From NCBI GenBank assembly GCA_030705955.1, contig JAUZPL010000006.1, positions 1 through 64,000 on the forward strand: a DNA stretch of 64,000 nt, in the 5' to 3' direction. The position numbers were made by a program, and so were the translations under genes. Shown here piece after piece: positions 8,422 through 19,226 of the stretch. The number at the start of each line of letters is the position of its first letter. Within the stretch, counting starts at the first letter, position 1. The stretch is from Bacillota bacterium. Its GTDB lineage: Bacteria > Bacillota > Bacilli > Bacillales > Cytobacillaceae. Under the pieces are notes generated by a model. The model worked only from the letters and a program-made list of their open reading frames with translations, made no database searches and was not told the origin of the DNA.

Positions 8422-10245
8422 TTATAGCTCTTGCTTATTTACATGATGTCCATGATCGTCTCTTACGGATCGAAGCAACATGCAACCTAGCGTGATTGCA
8501 AAACCAACAAATATTAAAACTAACAAATTGTCCCCTTTAAAGATAATTCCAAAGCTTGCAATGAATAAACCAAGGGATGTGAAAAAAGGCAAAATAGAAG
8601 GATTAGGCATGTGAATATCTCCAACTGGTTCTGCAGGTGTCATCTCCTTCTTTCCCTCCATTTTTTCTCTCCAAAATGGATCAAGTCCTTTGACTAAGGG
8701 CAATTGCTTGAAATTATATTCTGGAGGGGGGGATGGAATAGACCATTCAAGTGAACGACCATTCCAAGGATCATTACCAGCTTGTTTATGCTTTACTTGT
8801 GTCAAAATGATATTTACAAACATCACGATTGCTGCAATGGTCATTAAGGCAGCACCCACAGTACTGATTAGATTAAAGGTTTCAAAGCCCTGCCCTGGAA
8901 GGTAGGTAAATACACGTCTAGGCATTCCATATACACCTAGGAAATGATAGAAGAAGAAGGCTAAATGAAAACCGATAAAAAAGAACCAAAAAGTAATTTT
9001 GCCCAGTGTATCATTTAACATGGTTCCGAACATTTTTGGCCACCAGTAATGTAAAGCAGCAAAAATAGCAAAAACAACTCCGCCTATAATAACATAGTGA
9101 AAGTGACCAACAACAAAGTATGTGTCGTGGAATTGAAAATCTGCAGCAGCCGATGCAAGCATAACTCCTGTTGCCCCTCCAAAGGTGAAGGTTGGGATAA
9201 AACCAGCTGCCCATAGCATAGGAGTGCTAAATTGAATACTTCCACCCCACATAGTAAAAAGCCAGTTAAAGATTTTAATTCCAGTCGGAATAGAAACAGC
9301 CATGGTCGTGACCGCAAATATAGCATTTGTCACAGGGCCTGCCCCGGTTGTAAACATGTGGTGAAACCAAACCATGAAACCAAGAAAACCAATAAGCACA
9401 GTTGCAAATACCATGGAAGAATAGCCAAATAACCTTTTTAAAGAAAATGTGCTGATTACTTCAGAAAAAATTCCGAAGGCTGGAAGGGCAAGAATATATA
9501 CTTCCGGATGACCAAAAATCCAAAATAAGTGCTCCCATATGATGGTATTTCCACCCATTGCTGTATGAAAAAAATTAGCCCCGAATAGCCTGTCAAAGGT
9601 TAGGAAAAAAAGGGCAACCGTTAATGGTGGGAAAGCGAATAGAATGAGAGATGATGTGACAAAAGCTGTCCATGAGAATAAAGGCATTCTCATATAGGTC
9701 ATCCCCGGTGTCCGCATATTTATAATGGTTACCAAAAAATTGATGGCACTTATGATCGTTCCAAATCCGGAAATTTGTAGACCAAGGGCATAGAAGTCGA
9801 CTCCATGTGTAGGAGATGCTAATGCAAGAGAAGCATAGCTTGTCCAGCCGGCATCAGGAGCCCCTCCTAAAAACCAACTGCAATTTAGGAGAATGCCACC
9901 AAATAAAAAAAACCAGAATCCAAGTGCATTTAAATAGGGGAATGCTACATCCCGTGCGCCTATTTGAAGCGGAACGATGAAATTCATAAAGGCTAATAAT
10001 AATGGCATGGCAGCAAAAAAAATCATGGTCGTTCCGTGCATGGTCAGCAATTCATTATATAAACCTGCACTTACAAAATCATTATTAGGAACAGTCAATT
10101 GAATCCGCATGAGCATGACCTCTGTTCCACCAGCTAAAAAGAATAAGCCTCCACCAAGCAAATACAGGATTCCGATTTTTTTATGATCAACCGTTGTTAA
10201 ATAGTCCATAAAAATTCCTTTTTGCTTTACTGCAACAGATGACAT
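8422..10245 (-). CDS. ctaD: cytochrome c oxidase subunit I (heme-copper oxidase)
   Basis: TVDHKKIGILYL, WEHLFWIFGHPEVYIL, GFMVWFHHMFTTG, DTYFVVGHFHYV. Confidence 0.95.
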   Translation of the reverse strand: MSSVAVKQKGIFMDYLTTVDHKKIGILYLLGGGLFFLAGGTEVMLMRIQLTVPNNDFVSAGLYNELLTMHGTTMIFFAAMPLLLAFMNFIVPLQIGARDVAFPYLNALGFWFFLFGGILLNCSWFLGGAPDAGWTSYASLALASPTHGVDFYALGLQISGFGTIISAINFLVTIINMRTPGMTYMRMPLFSWTAFVTSSLILFAFPPLTVALFFLTFDRLFGANFFHTAMGGNTIIWEHLFWIFGHPEVYILALPAFGIFSEVISTFSLKRLFGYSSMVFATVLIGFLGFMVWFHHMFTTGAGPVTNAIFAVTTMAVSIPTGIKIFNWLFTMWGGSIQFSTPMLWAAGFIPTFTFGGATGVMLASAAADFQFHDTYFVVGHFHYVIIGGVVFAIFAALHYWWPKMFGTMLNDTLGKITFWFFFIGFHLAFFFYHFLGVYGMPRRVFTYLPGQGFETFNLISTVGAALMTIAAIVMFVNIILTQVKHKQAGNDPWNGRSLEWSIPSPPPEYNFKQLPLVKGLDPFWREKMEGKKEMTPAEPVGDIHMPNPSILPFFTSLGLFIASFGIIFKGDNLLVLIFVGFAITLGCMLLRSVRDDHGHHVNKQEL

Positions 10246-10439
10246 ACATTCTCCTCCAATTGGAAAAATACTATTACTATTTTTTTACAAAAGGAGAGAC
10301 TTTTAGCAAAAAAAAATATGTTAAATTTGTGAACAATAATTTTTGGGAATAAGGTAAATCCTAAAACATGATATAAATCAATTAATTGAAAGTCTCTTTC
10401 AATTAAGATAAATTCATAGTTAATAAGGAGGGAATGTAA

Positions 10440-10781
10440 ATGAGCAAGCATTCATTAAAGGATTATCAAGAATTTAGTGCAGAAAGATTTACAAAAAGAA
10501 TTATTTTTAACGAAGGTGGAAGCACTGCATTTATGTTAAACTTCGAGCCTGGTCAGAAGTTACCAGAGCACAAGCATTCGGGATCAGAGGTTTACCTTTT
10601 GGTTTTATCCGGAAGCGGTACAGCTATTATCGGTGGCGAGGAAATTGAAATGAATGCACAAGATGTCGTTCATTCTGGCGGAGATACTGAACTTGCTATT
10701 GTAAATAGTGGCAGTGAACAAATGAGCGTGTATGTTGTCCTAAGTAAAACACCAAATGAAGAATATGCAAAAAATATATAA
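10440..10781 (+). CDS. cupin domain protein
   Basis: PGQKLPEHKHSGSEVYLLVLSGSGTAIIGGEE cupin motif 1. Confidence 0.85.
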   Translation: MSKHSLKDYQEFSAERFTKRIIFNEGGSTAFMLNFEPGQKLPEHKHSGSEVYLLVLSGSGTAIIGGEEIEMNAQDVVHSGGDTELAIVNSGSEQMSVYVVLSKTPNEEYAKNI

Positions 10782-10825
10782 AAATAAAAACAGATGACCA
10801 ATGCGCGTCATCTGTTTTTATTTTT
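10781..10825. terminator. bidirectional terminator
   Basis: AAAATAAAAACAGATGAC...GTCATCTGTTTTTATTTTT. Confidence 0.8.
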
Positions 10826-12974
10826 AAAGAGCTGACTTCTTCTTTCGTTTATACCCAAAGAACCACCAATTCCAATCTCCAAGAAGTTTCATTAATGCAG
10901 GAACTAGGACCATCCGAACGATGGTAGAATCAATGAAGATGGCTAATGCAATCCCAACTCCTAGTTGTTTGATTGGCATAACCCCTGTAAAAGCGAAGGC
11001 TCCAGTCACAACAATCATGATGGCTGCTGCAGAGGTAATAATTTTACTTGTATACGTTAATCCAGAGACAGTTGCGAGACTATTATCACCAGTGTTTAAA
11101 TAAAACTCCTGAATCCTCGAAATGAGAAAAACTTCATAATCCATGGAAAGTCCAAAAACTAGGGTGAAAACAAATACAGGGAGAATAAGAGCGATATCCA
11201 CCGGTTTCATTCCTAAATGGCCTTCTTGATAAATCCAAACGACAATCCCAAAGGTGCAGCCAAGGCTCAATATATTCATTAAAATAGCTTTTAATGGAAT
11301 GAGTAATGACCGAAACGCCACCATTAAAATGAAAAAGGTTGATAAAAAAATCAATAAAAGCCCATAGGGTGCCTTCTTATAAATTTCCGTAAAAATTTCT
11401 TGTTCAAATTTAATTTGGCCATCAAAGGTTGTTTTAACATCATCAAAATGAAATTGTGACCATTTACTAATCCAATCCCTTGCTTTTGATGAGTGCTCTT
11501 CTGTATTAAGAAAAACTTGAACAAGCATTTTATTTTTTGAAACAGAATTTTTCAAAACAGGAGCAAATTTATCTTTGTTCATATTTACTAGCAATGAAAG
11601 TCTAGTTGGGTCGTTAATTCCAGTGACAGAAAATGGTGATATAACCTGATGCACAAGGGGGTCCTTTTTTAATTTTTGAATCACCTTATATATCTTTTCA
11701 AGATTATTCCTCTCAAGTGCGTCTCCGTTTGTTTCAATGACAAGGACAACCTTTTTCTCATCGCGCTGATCCTTCGGTATAAATTGAGTCTTAAATGTTT
11801 CGTAAGCAATTCTTGATGGATATTTAGGTGGAAGAGAATCAATACCTGGTATGGTCAAAACCATATTTCTTGCCGGAATTAGTCCGCCAAGAAGTAGTAA
11901 TAGAGCTAGAATAGTCATTAAAATAGGAGCCTTCATTACTCCTTTTGCAAACTGATACCAAATGGATGAATGATTTTCTTTTGCACGAAATAAACTTAGA
12001 TGATTAATTTTCTTTCCCATAACAGAAAGTAATGCTGGAAGAAAGGTAGTGGCTGAAAGGGCAGAAATAAATACAACTGTCATTCCGCCCAATGCGACAT
12101 TTTGAAAAATATCAATTTTGATAAATAACAGACCTGAAAGACCAATAAAAACACAAAAGGCAGAAAACATAATAGAACGACCTGCTGTTGCTACTGTAGT
12201 GTGAATAGCCTCTTCAATTGGATGATTGTTTAATTCTTCCTTAAATCGATTAATAAAAAGAAGGGCAAAATCAATACTTAGGGCAAGGCCAATCATTGGA
12301 ATAATATTCAAAATAAAAATGGACAAATTGGTGGTAAAACTATAAAAATAAACCATTCCCATAGTAGTTAAAATAGAAACTACCCCGATAATGAGAGGAA
12401 TTGTAGCTGCAACTATCCCGCCAAATGCGAGAATAAGCACAATTAATGCAATCGGTAGGCCAATCATTTCAGCCTTTGCTAAATCCTCCTGGCTTGCTTT
12501 ATTAAGATCCTGAACAATAATGGGCTCACCCGTCATTGTGACAGTTAACCCTTTTTTATTTTTTAAAAGTTGATGTAAATGGGAAGTCTCCTTTTGCAAA
12601 TTTTCAGGGTCTTTATTAAATGATAGGATTCCGTATGCATAGTCTCCTTTTTTCATCCCAACACGATCAATTGGTGTTATAGACTTGTATTTATGAAGCA
12701 TGGCAAATGTATCTTGGATGTATGTGTTCCATTCAAAGTCGTTTATGGATTTGTCTTTATGAAAGAGCAGAATGATGGTTGACTTTGGTTGTCCGAAATT
12801 ATTTTCTAAAATTTTTTTTGTTTTGATATATTGACCGTGATATTCAAACCCATTTCCACTTAATATGGTAGGTAGCTTTATAGCAAAAGAACTAAAAATG
12901 AAAATAAGGATAACCCAAATAATTAAAAACCATTTTCTATTTTGAAAAGTGATTTGACCTAGTTTTTGCAGCAT
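10824..12974 (-). CDS. MMPL/RND-superfamily transporter
   Basis: 12-TM two-repeat architecture; ALSIDFALLFINRFKEE and GLSMDYEVFLISRIQEF motifs. Confidence 0.9.
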   Translation of the reverse strand: MLQKLGQITFQNRKWFLIIWVILIFIFSSFAIKLPTILSGNGFEYHGQYIKTKKILENNFGQPKSTIILLFHKDKSINDFEWNTYIQDTFAMLHKYKSITPIDRVGMKKGDYAYGILSFNKDPENLQKETSHLHQLLKNKKGLTVTMTGEPIIVQDLNKASQEDLAKAEMIGLPIALIVLILAFGGIVAATIPLIIGVVSILTTMGMVYFYSFTTNLSIFILNIIPMIGLALSIDFALLFINRFKEELNNHPIEEAIHTTVATAGRSIMFSAFCVFIGLSGLLFIKIDIFQNVALGGMTVVFISALSATTFLPALLSVMGKKINHLSLFRAKENHSSIWYQFAKGVMKAPILMTILALLLLLGGLIPARNMVLTIPGIDSLPPKYPSRIAYETFKTQFIPKDQRDEKKVVLVIETNGDALERNNLEKIYKVIQKLKKDPLVHQVISPFSVTGINDPTRLSLLVNMNKDKFAPVLKNSVSKNKMLVQVFLNTEEHSSKARDWISKWSQFHFDDVKTTFDGQIKFEQEIFTEIYKKAPYGLLLIFLSTFFILMVAFRSLLIPLKAILMNILSLGCTFGIVVWIYQEGHLGMKPVDIALILPVFVFTLVFGLSMDYEVFLISRIQEFYLNTGDNSLATVSGLTYTSKIITSAAAIMIVVTGAFAFTGVMPIKQLGVGIALAIFIDSTIVRMVLVPALMKLLGDWNWWFFGYKRKKKSAL

Positions 12975-13149
12975 GTTATCACCAACCTTTATAGGTCTCT
13001 AGTTTGAATCATTCCCAGTTTAATGAGTGTACATTCCAATATATGAAAGTAAAAATGTTCAAAGTTATTTTTACAAATGTAAAAAAGTCATTGTTTCCAA
13101 CCTAACATTTGTTAAAATAAAGTTAAACATTCGAACTAGGTGATTCTAA

Positions 13150-14094
13150 GTGGAAAAAGAAAAGTTAAGCAAGGTTATTGAGGCTGCAAAATTATATTAT
13201 TTACTTGATTATAATCAAAATGAGATTGCCAGCATTCTTGGGGTATCACGTCCAACTGTTTCACGCTTTTTACAATTAGCGAAAAGCGAAGGGATTGTTG
13301 AAATTACGATCAAAGATCCAAATGAAAATGTAGAAAATCTATCAACCCAGCTTGAAAAGAAATTTAATTTAAAACGAGTGATTATTGCCTCTGCGCCCCA
13401 ATTTGAAAATCATATTATAAAAAATTATTTAGGTGAAAAAACAGCAGAATTTCTGGATGAAATTGTGAAGGATAACGATATTATCGGTGTAACTTGGGGA
13501 ACGACTCTTTACCATGTTGCCATTGAGTTAAAGCAAAAGTTTGTAAAAGATGTAAAGGTTGTTCAGCTTAAAGGAGGAGTAAGTCATTCTGAGACAAACA
13601 CATATGCCTCTGAAATTCTGTATTTATTCGGTAAAGCCTATAATACAACGCCCCTTCATTTACCTTTGCCTGCAATTGTTGATCATGTTGTTGTCAAGCA
13701 GGCGATGGAAGCTGATCGACATATAAAACGAATACTTGAGTTAGGGAAACAATCCAATATTGCTATCTTTACCTTAGGCACCGTAAAGCCTGACTCTCTG
13801 TTATTTCAGTTAGGATACTTTACTGAAAGTGACCTAGCTTCACTTTACGGAAAATCAGTTGGAGATATTTGCTCTCGTTTCTTTGATCATGAGGGTAGGG
13901 TTTGTAATGAAAGCTTAAACGATAGAACACTTGGAATTAATTTCGAGGATTTAAAAACAAAGGAATATTCCATTCTCGTTGCTGGAGGCCCTAATAAAAT
14001 CGAGGGGATCTATGGCGCCTTAAAAGGGCGTTTTGCAAATGTATTAGTTACAGACCAGTTTACTGCACAATTTTTAATAGAGAAAAAGCAATAA
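13150..14094 (+). CDS. deoR: SorC/DeoR-type sugar-binding transcriptional regulator
   Basis: HTH YNQNEIASILGVSRPTVSRFLQLA; adjacent to deoC. Confidence 0.85.
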   Translation: MEKEKLSKVIEAAKLYYLLDYNQNEIASILGVSRPTVSRFLQLAKSEGIVEITIKDPNENVENLSTQLEKKFNLKRVIIASAPQFENHIIKNYLGEKTAEFLDEIVKDNDIIGVTWGTTLYHVAIELKQKFVKDVKVVQLKGGVSHSETNTYASEILYLFGKAYNTTPLHLPLPAIVDHVVVKQAMEADRHIKRILELGKQSNIAIFTLGTVKPDSLLFQLGYFTESDLASLYGKSVGDICSRFFDHEGRVCNESLNDRTLGINFEDLKTKEYSILVAGGPNKIEGIYGALKGRFANVLVTDQFTAQFLIEKKQ

Positions 14095-14215
14095 TTTTTT
14101 ACATTTGTTCAAATTGATAATTACAAATGTTCAATTCTTTGGTATAGTATCTTTAGATGAAATAACAAATACTAATTAAACATTTTTACAAAAGGTTAGG
14201 AAGGAAGTATTTAAT

Positions 14216-14890
14216 ATGGTTCAAAATATTGCAAGAATGATTGATCACACATTATTAAAAGCAAATGCATCTATGGAAGAAATCGTTAAGCTTGCAGAAG
14301 AGGCGAAACAATATAAGTTCGCATCTGTTTGTGTTAATCCTACTTGGGTGAAAACCGCAGCACAATTGCTGGCAGAAGCACCAGAGGTAAAGGTTTGTAC
14401 GGTTATTGGCTTCCCATTAGGTGCGACAACTCCTGAAACAAAAGCATTTGAAGCAAAAAATGCAATCGAAAATGGAGCAACTGAGGTTGATATGGTGATC
14501 AATATTGGTGCACTTAAAGATAAAAAGAATGAGTTTGTTGAAGAAGATATTCGAGCCGTTGTGGATGCTGCTAATGGCAATGCTTTAGTAAAAGTGATTA
14601 TCGAAACATGTCTTTTGACAGATGAAGAAAAGGTTCGTGCATGTGAGCTTTCAGTAAAAGCTGGGGCGGATTATGTTAAAACCTCTACAGGTTTTTCAAC
14701 TGGAGGGGCGACAGCTGCTGATATTCAATTAATGCGTCAAACGGTTGGTCCAGAAGTCGGAGTAAAAGCATCAGGTGGGGTTAGAAGCAGAAATGATGCC
14801 CTAGCCATGATTGAAGCAGGTGCCTCACGTATTGGGGCAAGTTCAGGGATTGCTATTGTAAACGGAGAAACATCTGCAAGTGATTATTAA
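14216..14890 (+). CDS. deoC: deoxyribose-phosphate aldolase
   Basis: [46 protein letters not shown]. Confidence 0.97.
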   Translation: MVQNIARMIDHTLLKANASMEEIVKLAEEAKQYKFASVCVNPTWVKTAAQLLAEAPEVKVCTVIGFPLGATTPETKAFEAKNAIENGATEVDMVINIGALKDKKNEFVEEDIRAVVDAANGNALVKVIIETCLLTDEEKVRACELSVKAGADYVKTSTGFSTGGATAADIQLMRQTVGPEVGVKASGGVRSRNDALAMIEAGASRIGASSGIAIVNGETSASDY

Positions 14891-14907
14891 GTAAAACGAG
14901 GGAGATT

Positions 14908-15506
<599 letters not shown>

Positions 15507-15517
15507 TGAAAAACCAG

Positions 15518-16138
15518 TCAGATGACTGGCTTTTTACTTTCTATCTGATGTCTTGATACAAACGGATTCTCTGTAATCCAAAACCTCCAAGGATAATCTT
15601 TTGCTTCTCCAGTATTGTTAATTCCGATTCTTTTTCCTTGTGAAATGGAATGGGGAGAGATGCCGTTTGAAATGAAAATAGGTGGTTCCCATAATACCCG
15701 CCCATAATCCTCCATAGAAATTCCTAATGATTTTGTAAGCTTTCCTGGCCCATTTGTTAAATTTTTGATATCTGTCATTCCTCTGCGCTTGAACATAAGT
15801 TCCATACCAGCGACCGGCTCTACTGCTCGTATAAGTACAGCTTCAGGTTTTTCTTTATCACTGGACACTACATTTACAAGACAATGCGTGTGCATTAAAT
15901 ATGTATAAACATGGCCGGCTTCAGCAAACATGATTTCAGTTCGTTTTGTTCTTCTATTTTGATGACTATGTGCAGCACGGTCCATCGGCCCCATGTATGC
16001 CTCTGTTTCTACAATATATCCAGCTGCTGTCCCTTCATTTGTTATTTTCACTAAAGTACATCCCAATAAGGCTTGAGCAAGATCTATGGTAGATTGCATA
16101 AAAAAATCTCGATGAAGCGGCTCATATGAATTTTTCAC
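15518..16138 (-). CDS. 3-methyladenine DNA glycosylase (AAG/MPG family)
   Basis: LAQALLGCTLVK; IVETEAYMGPMDRAAHSHQNRRTKRTEIMF; NGPGKLTKSLGI. Confidence 0.93.
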   Translation of the reverse strand: MKNSYEPLHRDFFMQSTIDLAQALLGCTLVKITNEGTAAGYIVETEAYMGPMDRAAHSHQNRRTKRTEIMFAEAGHVYTYLMHTHCLVNVVSSDKEKPEAVLIRAVEPVAGMELMFKRRGMTDIKNLTNGPGKLTKSLGISMEDYGRVLWEPPIFISNGISPHSISQGKRIGINNTGEAKDYPWRFWITENPFVSRHQIESKKPVI

Positions 16139-16214
16139 GCATTTGCTCCCCCTTTCTATTTTTTTCTTAATTATATATGATGAATTAAGAATAAGTTAAA
16201 GGTGTGAATACTTC

Positions 16215-17021
16215 ATGAAAAAAATAGGATTTATTGGCTCAGGAAAAATGGCTCAAGCTATGTTGGAAGGAATGCTTTCCTCTAATGATATAACCAAAGA
16301 AAATATAATGGCTAGTTCAGCAACAGAGAAAACACGAGTAAAAATAGAACAAAAATTTGGAATACTAACCACAATTGATAATCAGACAGTAGCAAAATTT
16401 GCTGATATTCTTATTTTGGCAGTGAAACCGGATATTCATCCAGCTATTATTGAGGATATCAAAAAAGAAGTCAAACATGACGTAGTGGTGGTAACCATTG
16501 CTGCGGGAATCACATTAGATGATATAGAAAAATTCTTTGGGAAAAAAATAAAAGCTGTAAGGACTATGCCAAATACACCATCCTTGGTAGGGGAAGGGAT
16601 GAGTGTGATATGTCCTAACAGCTATTTACGTGAGGAAGAAATTGTAGAGGTGGAACAGCTCTTTTCTACATTTGGGAAAACTGAACGTTTAGAGGAAAAA
16701 TGGATGGATGCTGTTCCTGCAATTAGTGGTTCGTCTCCCGCTTATGTTTATATGTTCATTGAAGCAATGGCAGATGGAGGCGTCCGTCAAGGAATACCAA
16801 GAGAAAAAGCCTATCGACTTGCTGCTCAAGCAGTGCTTGGGGCGGCAAAAATGGTTTTGGAAACAGGAGTACACCCTGGTGAATTAAAAGACAATGTGTG
16901 CACACCTGGGGGAGCAACTATTGAAGCTGTGGCTGAGCTTGAAAAAAGACAATTAAGAGGGGGAATACTGGCTGCAATGGAGAAGTGTACAGAGAAAGTT
17001 AAACATTTGAAAGTGGACTAA
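16215..17021 (+). CDS. proC: pyrroline-5-carboxylate reductase
   Basis: MKKIGFIGSGKMAQAM; VRTMPNTPSLVGEGM; SGSSPAYVYMFIEAM; CTPGGATIEAV. Confidence 0.95.
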   Translation: MKKIGFIGSGKMAQAMLEGMLSSNDITKENIMASSATEKTRVKIEQKFGILTTIDNQTVAKFADILILAVKPDIHPAIIEDIKKEVKHDVVVVTIAAGITLDDIEKFFGKKIKAVRTMPNTPSLVGEGMSVICPNSYLREEEIVEVEQLFSTFGKTERLEEKWMDAVPAISGSSPAYVYMFIEAMADGGVRQGIPREKAYRLAAQAVLGAAKMVLETGVHPGELKDNVCTPGGATIEAVAELEKRQLRGGILAAMEKCTEKVKHLKVD

Positions 17022-17105
17022 AAAGAAAAAATAATTGGGAACCTGTTGAAGGTTCCCTCTACTTCTGAAATAAAAAACTTCTGTGTACCCGATGTTTTAA
17101 AATTT

Positions 17106-17579
17106 CTACAATTTTTTTAAAAGATGATGTTTACTGCTTATAAATTGTGGTTGCTCCGTATTTGGAAGATACCATAAATTTTCTATTTCAATTTTATTTT
17201 GGCTTAATAAGGATAAAAATTCTTCCATAAATACACCTCGGCTTGGATCACATGAGGGACTGCTTTGTATCCCGACAGTGCCGATTATTTTATAGTGCTG
17301 TTTTTTGTATTCAATAAGTTGATTGATGATGGGCTGTAAAATGGTTTGACTGTGAGTCCTATACTCCTTAGTATCATATTCTTCATATGTCATGGGAGGA
17401 CGGTTAAGCCCTAGAAAAGTGAACTCAGGACATGGCAATTGTAATAAGCCATAGCCATTCTTTATGGCCCATTCCATTATAGAAGGTATAGCCCCTAATG
17501 CTCGCGCCTCTGTTTCTATTACCGTATTTTGGTTTAGGATACAATGAGAGACAACTAAAATACATTTACTACGCTGCAC
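17106..17579 (-). CDS. TudS-related putative desulfidase (DUF523-like; CD3072-type)
   Basis: SHCILNQN...LPCPEFTF...SSPSCDPSRG three-Cys pattern; overlaps ECF S-component gene. Confidence 0.7.
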   Translation of the reverse strand: MQRSKCILVVSHCILNQNTVIETEARALGAIPSIMEWAIKNGYGLLQLPCPEFTFLGLNRPPMTYEEYDTKEYRTHSQTILQPIINQLIEYKKQHYKIIGTVGIQSSPSCDPSRGVFMEEFLSLLSQNKIEIENLWYLPNTEQPQFISSKHHLLKKL

Positions 17580-18156
17580 GTTTATTCAAATCCTTTTTAG
17601 GCTTATAAATTTTCTGTAATGGAGGTATGCGCATGATCAAAAACATGACAATCAAACAAGTAAGAATTTTATCGACAAAATTTCCCGTAATTCTTGAAAT
17701 AAAAGTGGAGGCAAAAATACTTTCACCTGCTGAACGTGCCCATAAAACAACCAAATCCATTCCACTTCCATTTAACCCGCCAAAAAGTGCAACTGCAATT
17801 GGTGTTCCAATTAATGGTGCAACAATGGATAAAATAAGACCAGTAATGAGAGCAACATACCATTTTTGAAAATCATATTTTTTTGCAATCGTACCAACAA
17901 TAATAGCAATCACCAAATTGACAATCCCAAAGAAAACGGAAGATGGCTCAGTGGTAACCCCTAATACAACATTTGTAAGCACACCTGTTAATGATCCCCA
18001 CCAAGGACCAAATAAAACCGAAACAAGAACAGTTCCAATCGTATCCAAAAAGAGCAAAGGAATTTTCAACCATGAAACAGCAGTTCCAAGTACTACGTTT
18101 AAAGCAATTCCAAGAGCAGCATAAACTAAAATGAGTGTTTTACTTTTGTTATACAT
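17569..18156 (-). CDS. ECF transporter S component (CD3073-type)
   Basis: multi-TM; GIALNVVLGTAVSWLKIPLLFLDTIGTVLVSVLFGPWWGSLTGVLTNVVLG S-component motif. Confidence 0.8.
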   Translation of the reverse strand: MYNKSKTLILVYAALGIALNVVLGTAVSWLKIPLLFLDTIGTVLVSVLFGPWWGSLTGVLTNVVLGVTTEPSSVFFGIVNLVIAIIVGTIAKKYDFQKWYVALITGLILSIVAPLIGTPIAVALFGGLNGSGMDLVVLWARSAGESIFASTFISRITGNFVDKILTCLIVMFLIMRIPPLQKIYKPKKDLNKRAA

Positions 18157-18193
18157 TTTTAACTTTCCCCCTTTTATATGTTTGGAAACTTTT

Positions 18194-18222
18194 ATCCTTA
18201 TTATAAAAAATTGGAAAGTATG
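18194..18222 (-). promoter_or_regulatory. sigmaA-type promoter of the TudS/ECF operon
   Basis: minus strand TTTACC-N17-TATAAT, about 40 nt upstream of the start codon. Confidence 0.6.
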
Positions 18223-18235
18223 GGTAAATTCAAAT

Positions 18236-18275
18236 AATCGATAATATCAATTAAAATTAATCTATAATATCGATT
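18236..18275. promoter_or_regulatory. tandem 17-bp imperfect palindromes (candidate operator pair)
   Basis: AATCGATAATATCAATT (18236-18252) and AATCTATAATATCGATT (18259-18275), 15/17 identical, 23 bp apart, just upstream of the -35. Confidence 0.6.
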
Positions 18276-18372
18276 ATTTTATTTCCCGGAAAATGTCGTT
18301 TTAAAAAGAAAAGTGTCATTATAGAAAGTAAAAAAAAGTAGTGCATTTATTTATACACTACTTTAAAGAAGG

Positions 18373-19124
18373 TTATGGTTTTAGAACGACCTTTATATTA
18401 CAATCTTCTTTTTCATCAAATATTTCATATCCGTGTTTTGCATGTTCAAGTGGAAGGCGTTATGATTTCGGCTGGATTTATTTTTCCGGTCTTAATTAAG
18501 TTGTAAAGCTCTGGCATGTAGTGAATAAAAGGGCCTGTCCCATTTTTAAAGTGATGTTTCGGGAAAAGAAATCCCCAAGTGGAAATTGATTATACCTGGA
18601 ACCATAAACACCAACTAATTGAATGGTAGCTCCTTTTCTTACACACTGTGCTGCCATAGTGATGGCGCCCATGTTCCCGCCCTGTAGTTTTAAGTGAAAT
18701 TTTCAAAAGGAACTCTTAAATATTCTGCCTGACCACCGGGATATTCACCAAAAGTTACCGAATACCCAAAATAACCGCCTGTATCCCCATGAGGATTGGA
18801 ATTGTCACATGGGCTCTCAAGGTGATTTTAGCAGTAATAGCATTTTCCGCAAGAAACATTGAAGGGAACTATCACTCTGTCCCCTTTTTTAACCTTTGTG
18901 ACAGCAGAACCGATTTCTTCAACAATGCCCATTGGCTCGTGACCAATAATAAAATCGTGGGGCATATTGGGCATCATCCCATGGATTAGGTGAAGATTAG
19001 ATCCACATATAGCTGTACTAGTAATTTTAATAATGAGGTCATCCTGCTTTTGAATTTTTGGATCAGGAACTTCTTTTACTTTTACATTTCTCATTCCTTG
19101 ATAGGTTACAGCTTTTATTATCAT
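18373..19124 (-). pseudogene. zinc-dependent alcohol dehydrogenase, degraded
   Basis: N-terminus intact to CGKCYYC then TAA; continued homology in shifted frames (NHLESPCDNSNPHGDTGGYFGY...; GVYGSRYNQFPLGDFF; LEHAKHGYEIFDE). Confidence 0.85.
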
Positions 19125-19226
19125 TCTCCTTCAACCTTATTTCTTTTTAGGATTTACAAATGTAAAATAAAAACACCAGCAAATGCCAGTGTTAATATCC
19201 GGAAATGCAATAAACTAAATGTTGAA

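Noticed and set aside
14245-14580. 111-aa antisense ORF
   Set aside because: Complement of deoC; no independent coding evidence.
15518-16138. DNA glycosylase with apparently aberrant active-site segment (TYLMHTHCLVNVV)
   Set aside because: As I recall, Bacillus AAG homologues share this VYTY-MHTH-type segment, so it is normal for the lineage.
18373-18830. Read-through or Sec in the alcohol dehydrogenase after CGKCYYC
   Set aside because: The interrupting codon is TAA and further frameshifts follow, so it is a pseudogene.
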